From assembly GCA_965224285.1 (NCBI GenBank), contig OZ245043.1, positions 744,001 through 808,000 of the forward strand: a DNA stretch of 64,000 bases, given 5' to 3'. The position numbers and the translations under genes were made by a program. This document shows, piece by piece, positions 53,817 to 63,336 of this stretch. Numbering within the stretch: position 1 is the first letter of the stretch; every line of letters begins with the position of its first letter. The notes beneath the pieces were generated by a model that worked only from the letters and a program-made list of their open reading frames with translations, was not told the origin of the DNA and did not search any database. This DNA comes from JAJCYK01 sp965224285 (GTDB lineage: Bacteria; Bacteroidota; Bacteroidia; Cytophagales; Cyclobacteriaceae).

Positions 53817-56800
53817 TCAGTTCTCAATTAGTTGTGCCTCATCGGTTCCTGTGATGGACGCATCCTCACCATCCCCTAGTTCAGCAAGTTTTGCCTTAGC
53901 AGCTTCCACAATAGCTTCCTGGGGCGCGTTTTCAATTATGGATTCCAAGGTAGCCCTGGCCTGAAAGATCTCTCCCAAGCCCAGGTAATTATCTGCAATC
54001 AATAAAAATGACCTGCCCAGCCACTCCTGGTATATCCCGAATTTATGGTTAAGATCATATAGGGTCTCATTAGAAGATTGGAACTGCCCTTGATCATATT
54101 GGATAAGGGCCAACATATATTGAGCCTCCGCTCCATGCTCGTCCTGTGCGGAATTGAGGGTATTCAGAAAGTAATCGGTAGCCACATCCGGTTTTTGTTG
54201 CCGATAGGCTGATTTACCTAGATAAAGCAGACTGGAGTTTCTGGCATTGGCGCTGACACCTCCTTGATCCAATATCTTCTGAGCGTAGTGGTCCACTTGA
54301 GCATAATTCCCTGTTTCAAAGTTACTTTCCATCAAGCCTGACCAGGCATAGTAACTATCTTTTTTAGTCCGTGCGATCTCCTCCAATTGTCGGTAATAAA
54401 GGATGGCCTGATTGTAGTCCTGTTGTTGTGCCGTAAGGTCTCCCATTCTTCGTAGTACCCGATTAATTTGGGTGATGCGATTATCTTCAATGACTTGCCG
54501 GTAGTACTTCATAGCCGGTTCATCCTGCTGCAGCCGATAATAAGACTCAGCGATATAGTATTTCGCTTCATATATGTTGGAGTTAGCAGGATTAGAACTG
54601 ATGAAATCCCTGAATTTAGCAATAGCATTCTGATAATCTTCAGACAGATAAAGATTCTTGGCCGATTCATATTCAATACCAGCCAGTGAAGAATTGTCCG
54701 GGTTGGCCTGTTTAAATTTGGCAAGATAAGGCCCAAATTCGTTTGACCTTCCCAGGTTGTTCAAAGCCTCCTGCAATCCGATCAGGGCGTCATTTGCTTT
54801 GGGATGGTTGATATACTGGTCAAGTACCAGCTTATAATCATCTACGGTTTTCTGATAATTTTGCAGATTGTAATTGGCAATTGCTCTTTTAATATGAGCC
54901 TGTGGTACTAAAGAGCTTTTGCCATAGGCATTGATCACCTGTGAGAATCCGCTTATGGCATCCGGGTAATTTCCTCTTTCCAGATCCAATTGAGCGGACT
55001 GGAAAATGGCATTATCAACAAACCGGGACTGCGGGTAATTTATAATTACCTGTTGGAAATTGTTCTTAGCGGCGCCGGTGTTACCCTGGATGCCCTGCAC
55101 CACACCTTTTTGAAATAAAGCGTAGTCGGCGTCCGCGCTACTGGCTGAAATGGCTCGCTCATAATAATTAACCGCCTGCTCATAATTCTTCAGAACATAA
55201 TGACAATCTGCTAACCGCACCAGGGCATCGTTGTGAAAATATTTATCCGGCTGGCCACTGGAGGCCTTTAGATATTGGGTGAACTCTTCCGTTGCCGGAG
55301 GATATTGCTTGGTGTTGTAATAAGCATATGCTATACCGTATCTTGATTTTACATACTTATCATGACTTTCATCAGGAGCCTCCCTAAATACCGCCCGGTA
55401 ATGTTCTATTGCCTGAGGGTATCTCCTACCTATTGAATAAGCCTCGGCCGACCAAAAATGGGAAAGGACCACCGTTTCCTGATCATAAGGATATTGCAGG
55501 GACCTCTCAAACATCTCTACAGCATTCCGATATTTGCTGTTATTGAAGTATTCCGTGCCTTTAAAATAAGTGACCTTTTGATAGGCCTTTTGTGCCCGTT
55601 CACTTTTATTTTCTATAGATTCCAGATGCTTGATGGCCTGAGAATAATTATTAGTGTGTAAGTACGCCTCACTTAGCAAATCGCTGGCTTCCCCCCCGTA
55701 TTGACTTTGTTGGTATTGATCTAGGAAGGCTTCCAGCGCTTCAATGGACTCTGGATAGTTATCCAGGTCATACTGCACTTTGGCATAGTTGAAGGTGGCG
55801 GCTTCTTTGATTTCTTGATTGTAGGAATCCTTTCGGGCTTTGTCAAAGGAAGTGGCAGCAAAGTTTAGATTTTCTTGTTTGATGTAAATTTCACCTAGGT
55901 AAAATGAGGCAAACTGACCTAACTCCTCATCCCTTGAGGCAAGAGCTTTGAAATTTTCCAGGGCACTATCCTCATCACCACTTACGTATTGCGAATAGGC
56001 CAATTTATATTGTATATCCCGGTCCGGCTTGGTTTTGGTCCGTTGGGTATAATTATTAAAGTATTCTGAAGCCTTTTCGTAGTTTCCCTTAAAATAGTAA
56101 GCCTCACCAGCCAGTAAATAGATCTCATCTGCATTCTTTATATCCGTCCGGTCCAGCACCTCGTCGGTGTAATCCAGCAGATCATCAAAACGACGCTGAC
56201 GATAGTATACATTGGCCACCAAATAAGGAACCAGAGGTGCGTACGACTGGTTTTTTTCGGCTCTCTGCAAGTCAATGAGGGCCTCTTCATAATCCTCATT
56301 TCGGTACTCTATGTAGCCGGCATAATAACTGGATGCAGCGCTATATTTGTTGGGGCTGATCTTGATTTGGTTAAACTTTTCCAGAGCCTGGTCAAATTTC
56401 TTCTGACCGAAGTACCCATAAGCCAGTTTGAAGCGGGTCTCCAACTGCTGTTCTGAATTGACCCTAGCCAATGGTACCTGTTCCAGGTACTCAATTGATT
56501 TTTGGTAATTTTTGTCTTTAAAATAAAAGTTGCCTAGTTCATAGTAGGCCAGGGCCGCTTTGGGATGTTGATCATAGCGATGTACAAAATCCTCAAACAG
56601 TTCCTCGGCATCGATGTGATAAAGATTTAAGGCGCTGTAGGCGCGATAATAAAGTGCTTCTTCCTTATTAATTCCTTGAGGATTGTCCTGTAGGTAATTC
56701 TCAAAGGCTTGTCTAGCTGCCCCATATTTCTCCTTATGAAGTAACTCCAAGCCGTCTCTGAATTCCCTGTCTTCCCGTTGATCATACCAGGTAGTTTGGC

Positions 56801-56864
56801 CAAATGTGGATCCCCCACCCAGCAGTAATATGCAAAAAATAATGAGCCTAAGCATAACACCCAT
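53817..56864 (-). CDS. large TPR-repeat protein
   Basis: A 1015-residue exported protein with a signal peptide (MGVMLRLIIFCILLLGGGSTFGQ) and about twenty TPR units across its length, for example YYELGNFYFKDKNYQKSIEY and YRAYSALNLYHIDAEELF. The tail is acidic. It is located just upstream of the barrel gene, and downstream of holA. Such large TPR proteins in Bacteroidota often act as scaffolds for outer-membrane complexes. No enzymatic motif. Confidence 0.85.
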   Translation of the reverse strand: MGVMLRLIIFCILLLGGGSTFGQTTWYDQREDREFRDGLELLHKEKYGAARQAFENYLQDNPQGINKEEALYYRAYSALNLYHIDAEELFEDFVHRYDQHPKAALAYYELGNFYFKDKNYQKSIEYLEQVPLARVNSEQQLETRFKLAYGYFGQKKFDQALEKFNQIKISPNKYSAASSYYAGYIEYRNEDYEEALIDLQRAEKNQSYAPLVPYLVANVYYRQRRFDDLLDYTDEVLDRTDIKNADEIYLLAGEAYYFKGNYEKASEYFNNYTQRTKTKPDRDIQYKLAYSQYVSGDEDSALENFKALASRDEELGQFASFYLGEIYIKQENLNFAATSFDKARKDSYNQEIKEAATFNYAKVQYDLDNYPESIEALEAFLDQYQQSQYGGEASDLLSEAYLHTNNYSQAIKHLESIENKSERAQKAYQKVTYFKGTEYFNNSKYRNAVEMFERSLQYPYDQETVVLSHFWSAEAYSIGRRYPQAIEHYRAVFREAPDESHDKYVKSRYGIAYAYYNTKQYPPATEEFTQYLKASSGQPDKYFHNDALVRLADCHYVLKNYEQAVNYYERAISASSADADYALFQKGVVQGIQGNTGAAKNNFQQVIINYPQSRFVDNAIFQSAQLDLERGNYPDAISGFSQVINAYGKSSLVPQAHIKRAIANYNLQNYQKTVDDYKLVLDQYINHPKANDALIGLQEALNNLGRSNEFGPYLAKFKQANPDNSSLAGIEYESAKNLYLSEDYQNAIAKFRDFISSNPANSNIYEAKYYIAESYYRLQQDEPAMKYYRQVIEDNRITQINRVLRRMGDLTAQQQDYNQAILYYRQLEEIARTKKDSYYAWSGLMESNFETGNYAQVDHYAQKILDQGGVSANARNSSLLYLGKSAYRQQKPDVATDYFLNTLNSAQDEHGAEAQYMLALIQYDQGQFQSSNETLYDLNHKFGIYQEWLGRSFLLIADNYLGLGEIFQARATLESIIENAPQEAIVEAAKAKLAELGDGEDASITGTDEAQLIEN

Positions 56865-56947
56865 TTAAATCTGTAAAGATAACCAACCGCCCTCATAATT
56901 ATTGTGAATTAAGGGCTTTAAATAGTTTGATATCAAAAAATGTTCCA

Positions 56948-57964
56948 TTAGTAAACTAATTTGTAAATCAATTCCTTAAGTATCTCTCCCGGTTGGGCAT
57001 TGCTGCTGGTAATCCCTTTGACCTGAAGGTCTGCCGCCCGGAGAAATCCCAAGTTGCTTATAACCTTACCCCGGCTATAATTCCTGGCTGCCTGCTGATA
57101 TTCTTGCAGGAAAAAAGGTTGAATTCGAAGTTTTGAAAGCAGGTCCCCGGGATTCTGGGATTTGCTTTCATGGATCAACAGAATCTTGGTGAAAAAAGTG
57201 AAGAGTACCGCGATCACTGGTATCAAGGGATTCTGCCTGGGATTAGCACCAAAATATTGAGCAATCTGTTGGGCCTTATAAAAGTCTTTTCTGGTCAACG
57301 CCCGTTGCAGTTCAAACACATTATAATCCTTGGATATTCCCACATATTTTTGCACTGCACTGGCATCAATCTCTGCCCCTTGCTTCAGGTTGATAATGAT
57401 CTTATGGATCTCTCTGCTAAGTCGTTCTAAATTATTGCCGCTAAAATCGGCTAATAATTGGGCCGTTGGGGGATTGATTGCATGTCCCAGGGACTTAACG
57501 TGACTGGTGATCCATCCTGGTATTTTATTGTCATATAGCTTTTTGCAATCCACCAGAGTACAATTTTTAGCGATGGCTTTGGAAAGCGCTTTCCTCTTAT
57601 CCAACGTGCGGTTTTTGTAGCAGAAAACCAGAATGGTGCTGTCAAGTGGATGCTCGATATAGTCCAGCAGTAACTTTTGACCATCAGACCTGCCAAAATC
57701 CGTTACTTCCTGAGCCTCTTTTACTATTACCAACTGGCGCTGAGACATCATGGGGTATCGGCGGGCATTGTTCAGTATATCGCTTATGGTGCTATCCTTG
57801 CCATACATAACCATAAGGTTGAAACCCTTAGCAGATTCCTCCAAACCGTTTTCCTGGATATAGTCGGAGATCTGATCTATGAAATAAGGCTCATCCCCCT
57901 GGAGAAAATAGACGGGATCGTAGTTGCCCCGGTTAAGCTGTTGAATTACCTGTTCAGGTTTCAT
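56948..57964 (-). CDS. holA: DNA polymerase III subunit delta
   Basis: A 338-residue clamp-loader subunit. The N-terminal YFLQGDEPYFIDQISDYI and the FGRSDGQKLLLDYIEHPLDST region match the delta family (residues about 15-125). A helical C-terminal domain follows. It opens the beta clamp. The start overlaps the end of the AspA-like gene by four bases (ATGA), and the large TPR gene follows 83 bases later. Confidence 0.92.
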   Translation of the reverse strand: MKPEQVIQQLNRGNYDPVYFLQGDEPYFIDQISDYIQENGLEESAKGFNLMVMYGKDSTISDILNNARRYPMMSQRQLVIVKEAQEVTDFGRSDGQKLLLDYIEHPLDSTILVFCYKNRTLDKRKALSKAIAKNCTLVDCKKLYDNKIPGWITSHVKSLGHAINPPTAQLLADFSGNNLERLSREIHKIIINLKQGAEIDASAVQKYVGISKDYNVFELQRALTRKDFYKAQQIAQYFGANPRQNPLIPVIAVLFTFFTKILLIHESKSQNPGDLLSKLRIQPFFLQEYQQAARNYSRGKVISNLGFLRAADLQVKGITSSNAQPGEILKELIYKLVY

Positions 57965-58884
57965 GGGATTTGTGGAAGTTCAGATTGAGACACCTCTTCT
58001 ACTATGAAAAAACCATCATTTCCGGAAGTTTGATAAAGCGGCATAAAGATCAGTCCTCCTATGGGAGCGGTTACCGGTCCATACCGGTCATGGGCCACTA
58101 CCTCTCCTTTGCTTACCGGTTGAAAATTCTCAAATCCGGGCATCATCTCGAATTGGTGCATCGGTTCTATCCAGTGGTGATACAGTACCCGTAGGTAGGC
58201 CGGAAGATCGTTGGAATATTGCTGCAATATATGACTCTGGAAAAAATCGGCATTACCGGTGCTGGGATTAATATTACCGGATGCCTGAAGGAATTCCCAT
58301 ATCCCCGCCACGTGCAGGTCGATAGCTTCCTGGGTACCGATCATACCCCCTTCAAACGCAAATGATAAATATCCATGATCTTTAAAATAACGCAGCAGGG
58401 TACCCTTGAGATATTGATCTAGGTCTATCACCACAGGCTGTTTCAGGGAACGGATTATGGGATGGGATGCCTCTGCTTCAGATATAACGATAAAATTTCC
58501 CCGGGCCGCACTGGTAGTATGAAGGTCCATAAGTACCTTAGGCCCACTATGTTCAGCTGCACGCTGTACCAACAATTCGTGTAAAGCGTAAAGCTCTATA
58601 TCCTCGGCATAAGTATGTCCTTTGCCATATACCCGCTTTATATTGCTCTCCCACCAGCATCTATTCAGGTCGTAATCAACGAATCGGATATTCTTCCCTA
58701 TGGCCTGCAAATTTCCTGCAATGCCCAGCAAGGTACCTGCCACCGGTATTTTCCTTTCACGAAGAGCGCGAAATACCTGGAATATGGCTTTAATACCAGC
58801 GGCCTCATTACCATGAATACCACCTACCAGTATACTTAAAGGCCCGGGAAGGTCACCTACTATTTCTCCTAATACCCGATTCAT
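57961..58884 (-). CDS. succinylglutamate desuccinylase/aspartoacylase-family deacylase
   Basis: A 307-residue zinc carboxypeptidase-like enzyme of the AstE/AspA family. The zinc motif is VGGIHGNEAAGI near residues 21-32 (His and Glu) and the second His is in VLMDLHTTSAA (about 120). Such enzymes hydrolyse N-acylated amino acids. The substrate is not defined; relatives may act on succinylglutamate, N-acetylaspartate or other N-acyl amino acids. It starts the long operon-like run with holA. It is divergent from tyrS. Confidence 0.85.
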   Translation of the reverse strand: MNRVLGEIVGDLPGPLSILVGGIHGNEAAGIKAIFQVFRALRERKIPVAGTLLGIAGNLQAIGKNIRFVDYDLNRCWWESNIKRVYGKGHTYAEDIELYALHELLVQRAAEHSGPKVLMDLHTTSAARGNFIVISEAEASHPIIRSLKQPVVIDLDQYLKGTLLRYFKDHGYLSFAFEGGMIGTQEAIDLHVAGIWEFLQASGNINPSTGNADFFQSHILQQYSNDLPAYLRVLYHHWIEPMHQFEMMPGFENFQPVSKGEVVAHDRYGPVTAPIGGLIFMPLYQTSGNDGFFIVEEVSQSELPQIP

Positions 58885-59065
58885 TTATGGCGGTTGTTCG
58901 CTAATAAAATTTAAAAATTGATCTGAATCTGCGTTAAAATTTATGGCCGGTTGCGGAGCCACTAAGTTAGAGTTTTTTAACACAGCGATACAACCATACC
59001 TCCAATAATTAGTAGACCCTAAATTCAAATTTATACGTATACAAACTGGAAATTGCTACATTGTT

Positions 59066-59073
59066 TATATTTG
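59066..59073 (+). promoter_or_regulatory. TATATTTG (TAnnTTTG) -7 box before tyrS
   Basis: TATATTTG matches the Bacteroidota -7 consensus and lies 23 bases upstream of the tyrS start codon. A matching -33 TTG is not clear. Confidence 0.45.
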
Positions 59074-59095
59074 CCCGAAATGTATATAGCGCCAC

Positions 59096-60379
59096 ATGGT
59101 CGATTTTATAGCTGAACTGAAATGGCGGGGACTGGTTCACGACCTGATGCCAGGGACCGATGCACAATTAAGTAAGGAAATGACTTCCGGTTATATCGGC
59201 TTTGACCCTACTGCAGACTCCCTTCATATCGGTAATCTGGTGCAGATCATGTCTTTGGTCCACTTGCAGCGATGCGGCCACAAACCTATCGCCCTGGTAG
59301 GAGGCGCTACCGGGATGGTGGGAGACCCTAGCGGCAAATCTGATGAAAGACAATTGCTGAATGAAGAAGTACTGCGGCATAATGAATCCTGTATAAAAGA
59401 ACAATTAGAAAATTTTTTGGAATTCGGCAGTGGCGAAACAGCGGCGGAACTGGTCAACAATTACCATTGGTTTAAAGATATTGGCTTCATACCGTTTCTA
59501 CGGGATATTGGCAAGCACCTAACGGTCAACTATATGATGGCCAAGGAATCGGTTAAAAACCGCCTGGAAACCGGCCTGTCATATACTGAGTTTACCTACC
59601 AATTGATGCAGGGATACGATTACTATTGGCTCTACACGAACAAGGGTGTGAAACTACAAATGGGCGGATCCGATCAATGGGGAAATATCGTTACCGGCAC
59701 AGAATTGATCAGAAGAAAAGCGGGTGGAGAAGCTTATGCGCTAACCACACCGTTAATCACTAAATCCGACGGGTCAAAGTTTGGCAAAACTGAAAGAGGC
59801 AATGTTTGGCTGGATGCTGCCAGAACTTCGCCCTATCACTTTTACCAGTTCTGGCTCAATTGCAGTGATGAGGATGCTCAATCCCTGATAAGGATCTTCA
59901 CTTTAATGGATAAGCAGGAAATTGAACACTTAGAAGCCGATCATGCCCAGAAACCACATCAGAGGTTATTGCAAAAAGCGCTGGCAGAAGAAGTGACGGT
60001 GCGTGTACATTCCAGGGATGAGTACCAAAGAGCCATTCAAGCTTCGAACATTCTATTTGGCAAGTCCACTGCTGATCAGCTTCGTACCATTGATGAAAGT
60101 ATGTTGCTATCTGTATTTGAAGGGGTTCCTCAAGTGAATGTGGACAAAACCTCTTTGACTAATGAGCTTAATGTAACTGATCTGTTGTCAGAACTCACCG
60201 GAGGAGAAATTTTCAAATCCAAAGGTGAGGCACGGAGGATGATCAACGGCGGCGGCGTGAGTATCAACAAAACAAAACTGCAGGATGCCCAACAGCCTCT
60301 GGATTTTGAGTTGCTGCAGGATAAATATCTACTGGTACAAAAAGGTAAAAAGAATTATTTCCTGGTCAAAGCGGAATGA
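59096..60379 (+). CDS. tyrS: tyrosyl-tRNA synthetase
   Basis: A 427-residue class I synthetase that charges tRNA-Tyr. The HIGH-like motif is HIGN at residues 44-47 and the KMSKS-like motif is KFGKT in KSDGSKFGKTERGN (about residues 229-234). The C-terminal S4 RNA-binding domain is at about 355-427 (GEARRMINGGGVSINKTKL). Length and motifs match TyrRS; the end overlaps the cyclase gene (convergent) by 25 bases. Confidence 0.97.
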   Translation: MVDFIAELKWRGLVHDLMPGTDAQLSKEMTSGYIGFDPTADSLHIGNLVQIMSLVHLQRCGHKPIALVGGATGMVGDPSGKSDERQLLNEEVLRHNESCIKEQLENFLEFGSGETAAELVNNYHWFKDIGFIPFLRDIGKHLTVNYMMAKESVKNRLETGLSYTEFTYQLMQGYDYYWLYTNKGVKLQMGGSDQWGNIVTGTELIRRKAGGEAYALTTPLITKSDGSKFGKTERGNVWLDAARTSPYHFYQFWLNCSDEDAQSLIRIFTLMDKQEIEHLEADHAQKPHQRLLQKALAEEVTVRVHSRDEYQRAIQASNILFGKSTADQLRTIDESMLLSVFEGVPQVNVDKTSLTNELNVTDLLSELTGGEIFKSKGEARRMINGGGVSINKTKLQDAQQPLDFELLQDKYLLVQKGKKNYFLVKAE

Positions 60380-61503
60380 TCTACTAGGACCTGCTCCACA
60401 GAATATATCTCAATGGTCTGTTGTTTGCCTTTCAAATTGAAAAAACCAAGATTCTGCCTTTCCAGCCCAGGGCAATCGGGAAGTTTCTCTTCTAAAGCAC
60501 TAGAGATCAGTACTTCTTCTTTAAATTGATTGCATTGCTCCTGAATGCGGGCGGCGGTGTTGAGCGTGTCACCATGGTAGGCAATCTCCCTTTTGATAGA
60601 ACCGATTTCAGTAGCGGTTACCTTACCGGCATTCAGCCCAGCTTTAAATTCTGGCATGACCCCATACTTTGAGCGGTAGTATGATGCTTTTTGGTTTAAC
60701 GCGGATTTGAAGTCATAAAAAGCCCACAAGCAATTACAATTAAGTAATCCCCTGTCAAGTTCCCAAGTTAAAATAGCTTCATCTCCAACGTATTGATATA
60801 CTTCCGCCATTCTTTGACGTACTACACTTAGATCGTTAAAGCAATCTTGAAGCATTTGGCTGAATTTTATATGGCCCAGATCTTCAGCTAGACTAGTAGA
60901 TCCGCGCAGATCTAAAAACATAAAGATCCTCGGTTCTTGGACTGGCTTATGAAACTTTCCCTGTAAAAATCTCCATAAATTACCAGGACCGAACCTTTGA
61001 TCGATTTGCCGGCCGAAATTGAGCAAAAAGCTTATCGCTGTGGTGTATAACAAAAGCATGATCAAATCGGGTCCCAGCAAAGCTGCTTTTAAATTGTCTA
61101 TGGTACGTTCTATTTCCAGTACATCGAAGGCCTGTAATCGAACGACTACGGAAATGGCTAAAATCACTACCAAGTGTATTACCCCTTTAATGAATAGTAT
61201 GGCGCCGAATGAGCGTTTTTGCAGCCATGGTTTACTAAGCAGAATATCTACCATACCATAGATAACGCCCACTAAAACTCCGCCCATAATAGTTATTGGT
61301 AACAGTAGTTTGAGATTGAACTTTTCTTCAACCTGTAAGAAAGGGATATCATTTATTCCGGCGAATCGCAGCAGGATGTAAAATACCATAGCAACTGGCC
61401 AAACTACCAGATCAGTAAGGAGAATAGAGAGATTTTTTCTTCTAACCCTCATTATTTGAATTGGGCTGTATAGTGGGGTGCAAACTCCAACGTAACCACC
61501 CAT
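60355..61503 (-). CDS. class III adenylate/guanylate cyclase with membrane anchor
   Basis: A 382-residue protein with four hydrophobic segments (about 29-46, 66-88, 99-121 and 145-165) and a C-terminal class III cyclase domain (about 190-370). The metal-binding aspartates are Asp198 in FLDLRGST and Asp241 in YVGDEAIL. Transition-state residues Asn315 and Arg319 are in GDTLNTAARIQ. An active cyclase is likely; whether it makes cAMP or cGMP cannot be read from sequence. An alternative start at 61452 (MRVRRKNLSI) is possible. The gene overlaps tyrS tail-to-tail. Confidence 0.92.
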   Translation of the reverse strand: MGGYVGVCTPLYSPIQIMRVRRKNLSILLTDLVVWPVAMVFYILLRFAGINDIPFLQVEEKFNLKLLLPITIMGGVLVGVIYGMVDILLSKPWLQKRSFGAILFIKGVIHLVVILAISVVVRLQAFDVLEIERTIDNLKAALLGPDLIMLLLYTTAISFLLNFGRQIDQRFGPGNLWRFLQGKFHKPVQEPRIFMFLDLRGSTSLAEDLGHIKFSQMLQDCFNDLSVVRQRMAEVYQYVGDEAILTWELDRGLLNCNCLWAFYDFKSALNQKASYYRSKYGVMPEFKAGLNAGKVTATEIGSIKREIAYHGDTLNTAARIQEQCNQFKEEVLISSALEEKLPDCPGLERQNLGFFNLKGKQQTIEIYSVEQVLVDHSALTRK

Positions 61504-61555
61504 TGAAATAAGAATAATTTATTCCAAAGTCAAATCAGGGTTTGCAAAGGGTAAC

Positions 61556-61588
61556 TAAAAAAGCCCTTAATCCACCACGATTAAAGGC
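61556..61588 (-). terminator. intrinsic terminator after M48 protease gene
   Basis: GCCTTTAATC-gtggtg-GATTAAGGGC on the minus strand forms a 10-bp stem with one mismatch and a 6-base loop, followed on that strand by a run of T (A-run at 61557-61562). It lies 22 bases downstream of the M48 gene stop at 61610. Confidence 0.82.
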
Positions 61589-61609
61589 CTTCCAAGGAAT
61601 CAGCCGATT

Positions 61610-63067
61610 CTAAGATCCGATCACTTTAATCCAAGTTCCCTGCCTTAGATTATCTGATATGCTCATGCCATTGAGTATAGCCAGCTCTTCATGCCGATCC
61701 TTGGGCATATTGAAATGACTTAAAGCCTGACTTAATGACATATTGCGGGGGACAGACTTTACCCTGATTCGTTCCGGCTTTACGTTTATCCTTTTGGAGT
61801 CTGTAAGCTTCCGAAAATTGGTCATGGTATTGGAAAAGGTCCTGGCATAATTGTTAAAATCATTGGGGCTGCTCAGGCCGTGGAACACATAAATTAGATT
61901 ATCGTATTGAATCAGATAGGTCAGAATACTGATAGTCTGTTGTTGTCCCTGCTGATTTTGGCTCACTTGCTGGGAAAGAATAGCAGCAGCAGGAAAGCCA
62001 TTTACTTCAGTAGATTTAGATTCCTGAACCGTTAGTTTGAACTGTTCTACAATTTCATTAGCAGCTGATTGAAGATCCTTTTTAGATGACAAGGTAAAGA
62101 TCATCAAAGCCCGGCCATCCTGGGGTGCCATCATAACCTGTTGGGGGCTATTTTGCACTCTCCAGCCTGTGGGGACCGGATATTGAAATTTTAGCTCCGG
62201 ATGAAAGAATACATTATCGTCCACATAACCTTGTCTGGGATCCTCGCCGTATACCAGCCCTTCCACCATTTGCAGATATGAGTTCCGGCCTACTTCGTAG
62301 CTACTCTGCGGATCCTTGGCCTGCCATTGGGCAGCTAGTTTCTGCACCTTATTATAGCGGTCTATAGGATTTGGATGAGTTGAAAGAAAGTTTGGGATTT
62401 CACTGGCTCCACTTTTCTCACCGAGTCTGTTCAGGGTTTGAAAGAACCCAGCCATTTCTTCTGCATCATAACCGATCTTGGTGCTGTATTCTACACCTAA
62501 TTTATCAGACTCTCTCTCGTTGTCCCGGCCGAATTTTAGGAATAATAATCCGAGCCCTTGCTGCGCCTGCTGGCCAAATTGTCTGAAAGTCTCAGAAGCG
62601 ATCATCCCTCCTACCAATAATACCTGAGCCAGTTGGGCATTGCTGTATTGACGGGCGCTGTGTTTCGCGGTAACGTGGCCAATCTCATGCCCTAAAACAC
62701 CTGCAAATTCCGCTTCATTATTGAAATGAGCCATAATGCCCCGGGTAAAATAGACAAATCCACCGGGTAGGGCGAAGGCGTTTACCACTGGAGAATCCAC
62801 AATCTTAAATTCGTAGGGCAAATTAGGACGATGGCTTACCGCCGCCATTTTTTGCCCCTTCTCGCTTATGAAATTCTGTAGAGTTTTATCCTCATATAGT
62901 CCAAATTGGGCCAATACCGCAGGGTCAGATTGTTTACCCATTGCGATTTCCTGCTGTTCAGACATCAACATTAATTCCCGTTGTCCGGTTACTGGATTCA
63001 CTGCGCACCCTGTGTAAATAACCATCAGAATGCACATAAAACTGATGGATCTATATAGTTTGGTCAT
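61610..63067 (-). CDS. M48 family lipoprotein metalloprotease (BepA/YggG-like)
   Basis: A 485-residue zinc protease with a lipoprotein signal (Cys21 in VIYTGCAVNP). The zinc motif is HEIGH at residues 127-131 and the third ligand lies in ERESDKLG (184-191). A C-terminal LysM-like segment (about 430-485, LSQALSHFNMPKDRHEELAIL and NLRQGTWIKVI) follows. This fits the BepA/LoiP group that clears damaged envelope proteins. The gene is a single unit with its own terminator. Confidence 0.93.
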   Translation of the reverse strand: MTKLYRSISFMCILMVIYTGCAVNPVTGQRELMLMSEQQEIAMGKQSDPAVLAQFGLYEDKTLQNFISEKGQKMAAVSHRPNLPYEFKIVDSPVVNAFALPGGFVYFTRGIMAHFNNEAEFAGVLGHEIGHVTAKHSARQYSNAQLAQVLLVGGMIASETFRQFGQQAQQGLGLLFLKFGRDNERESDKLGVEYSTKIGYDAEEMAGFFQTLNRLGEKSGASEIPNFLSTHPNPIDRYNKVQKLAAQWQAKDPQSSYEVGRNSYLQMVEGLVYGEDPRQGYVDDNVFFHPELKFQYPVPTGWRVQNSPQQVMMAPQDGRALMIFTLSSKKDLQSAANEIVEQFKLTVQESKSTEVNGFPAAAILSQQVSQNQQGQQQTISILTYLIQYDNLIYVFHGLSSPNDFNNYARTFSNTMTNFRKLTDSKRINVKPERIRVKSVPRNMSLSQALSHFNMPKDRHEELAILNGMSISDNLRQGTWIKVIGS

Positions 63068-63336
63068 GGTTTTGGTAGCGTTTTATGAAAAAATGTATAA
63101 TCATTATAACGATTTAAGGACACATTTTCAACCTTATTTTTGAATAGAAAATGATCTCAGTTGCTATAGGTATAAATTACTTCATATAACCTTGCAAAAA
63201 TAATTCCAAACCTTGATGGGAAGAGTTAGCAGGGATGGTTTTCCACAGTCCGACCTTACTTGCTCTCCTAAACGTTGACCCTAAAATAGCCCACTCTGTC
63301 CCCACCTCTGGCTTAAAATTGCTGACATAACCCCAC
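63068..63336. other. intergenic region before the repeat array
   Basis: About 270 bases upstream of the M48 gene, presumably with its promoter. A degenerate copy of the repeat start (CTCTGGCTTAAAATTGCTG) occurs near 63315-63333. A 68-codon minus-strand frame begins in the repeat and ends at 63177 but has no recognisable features. Confidence 0.5.
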
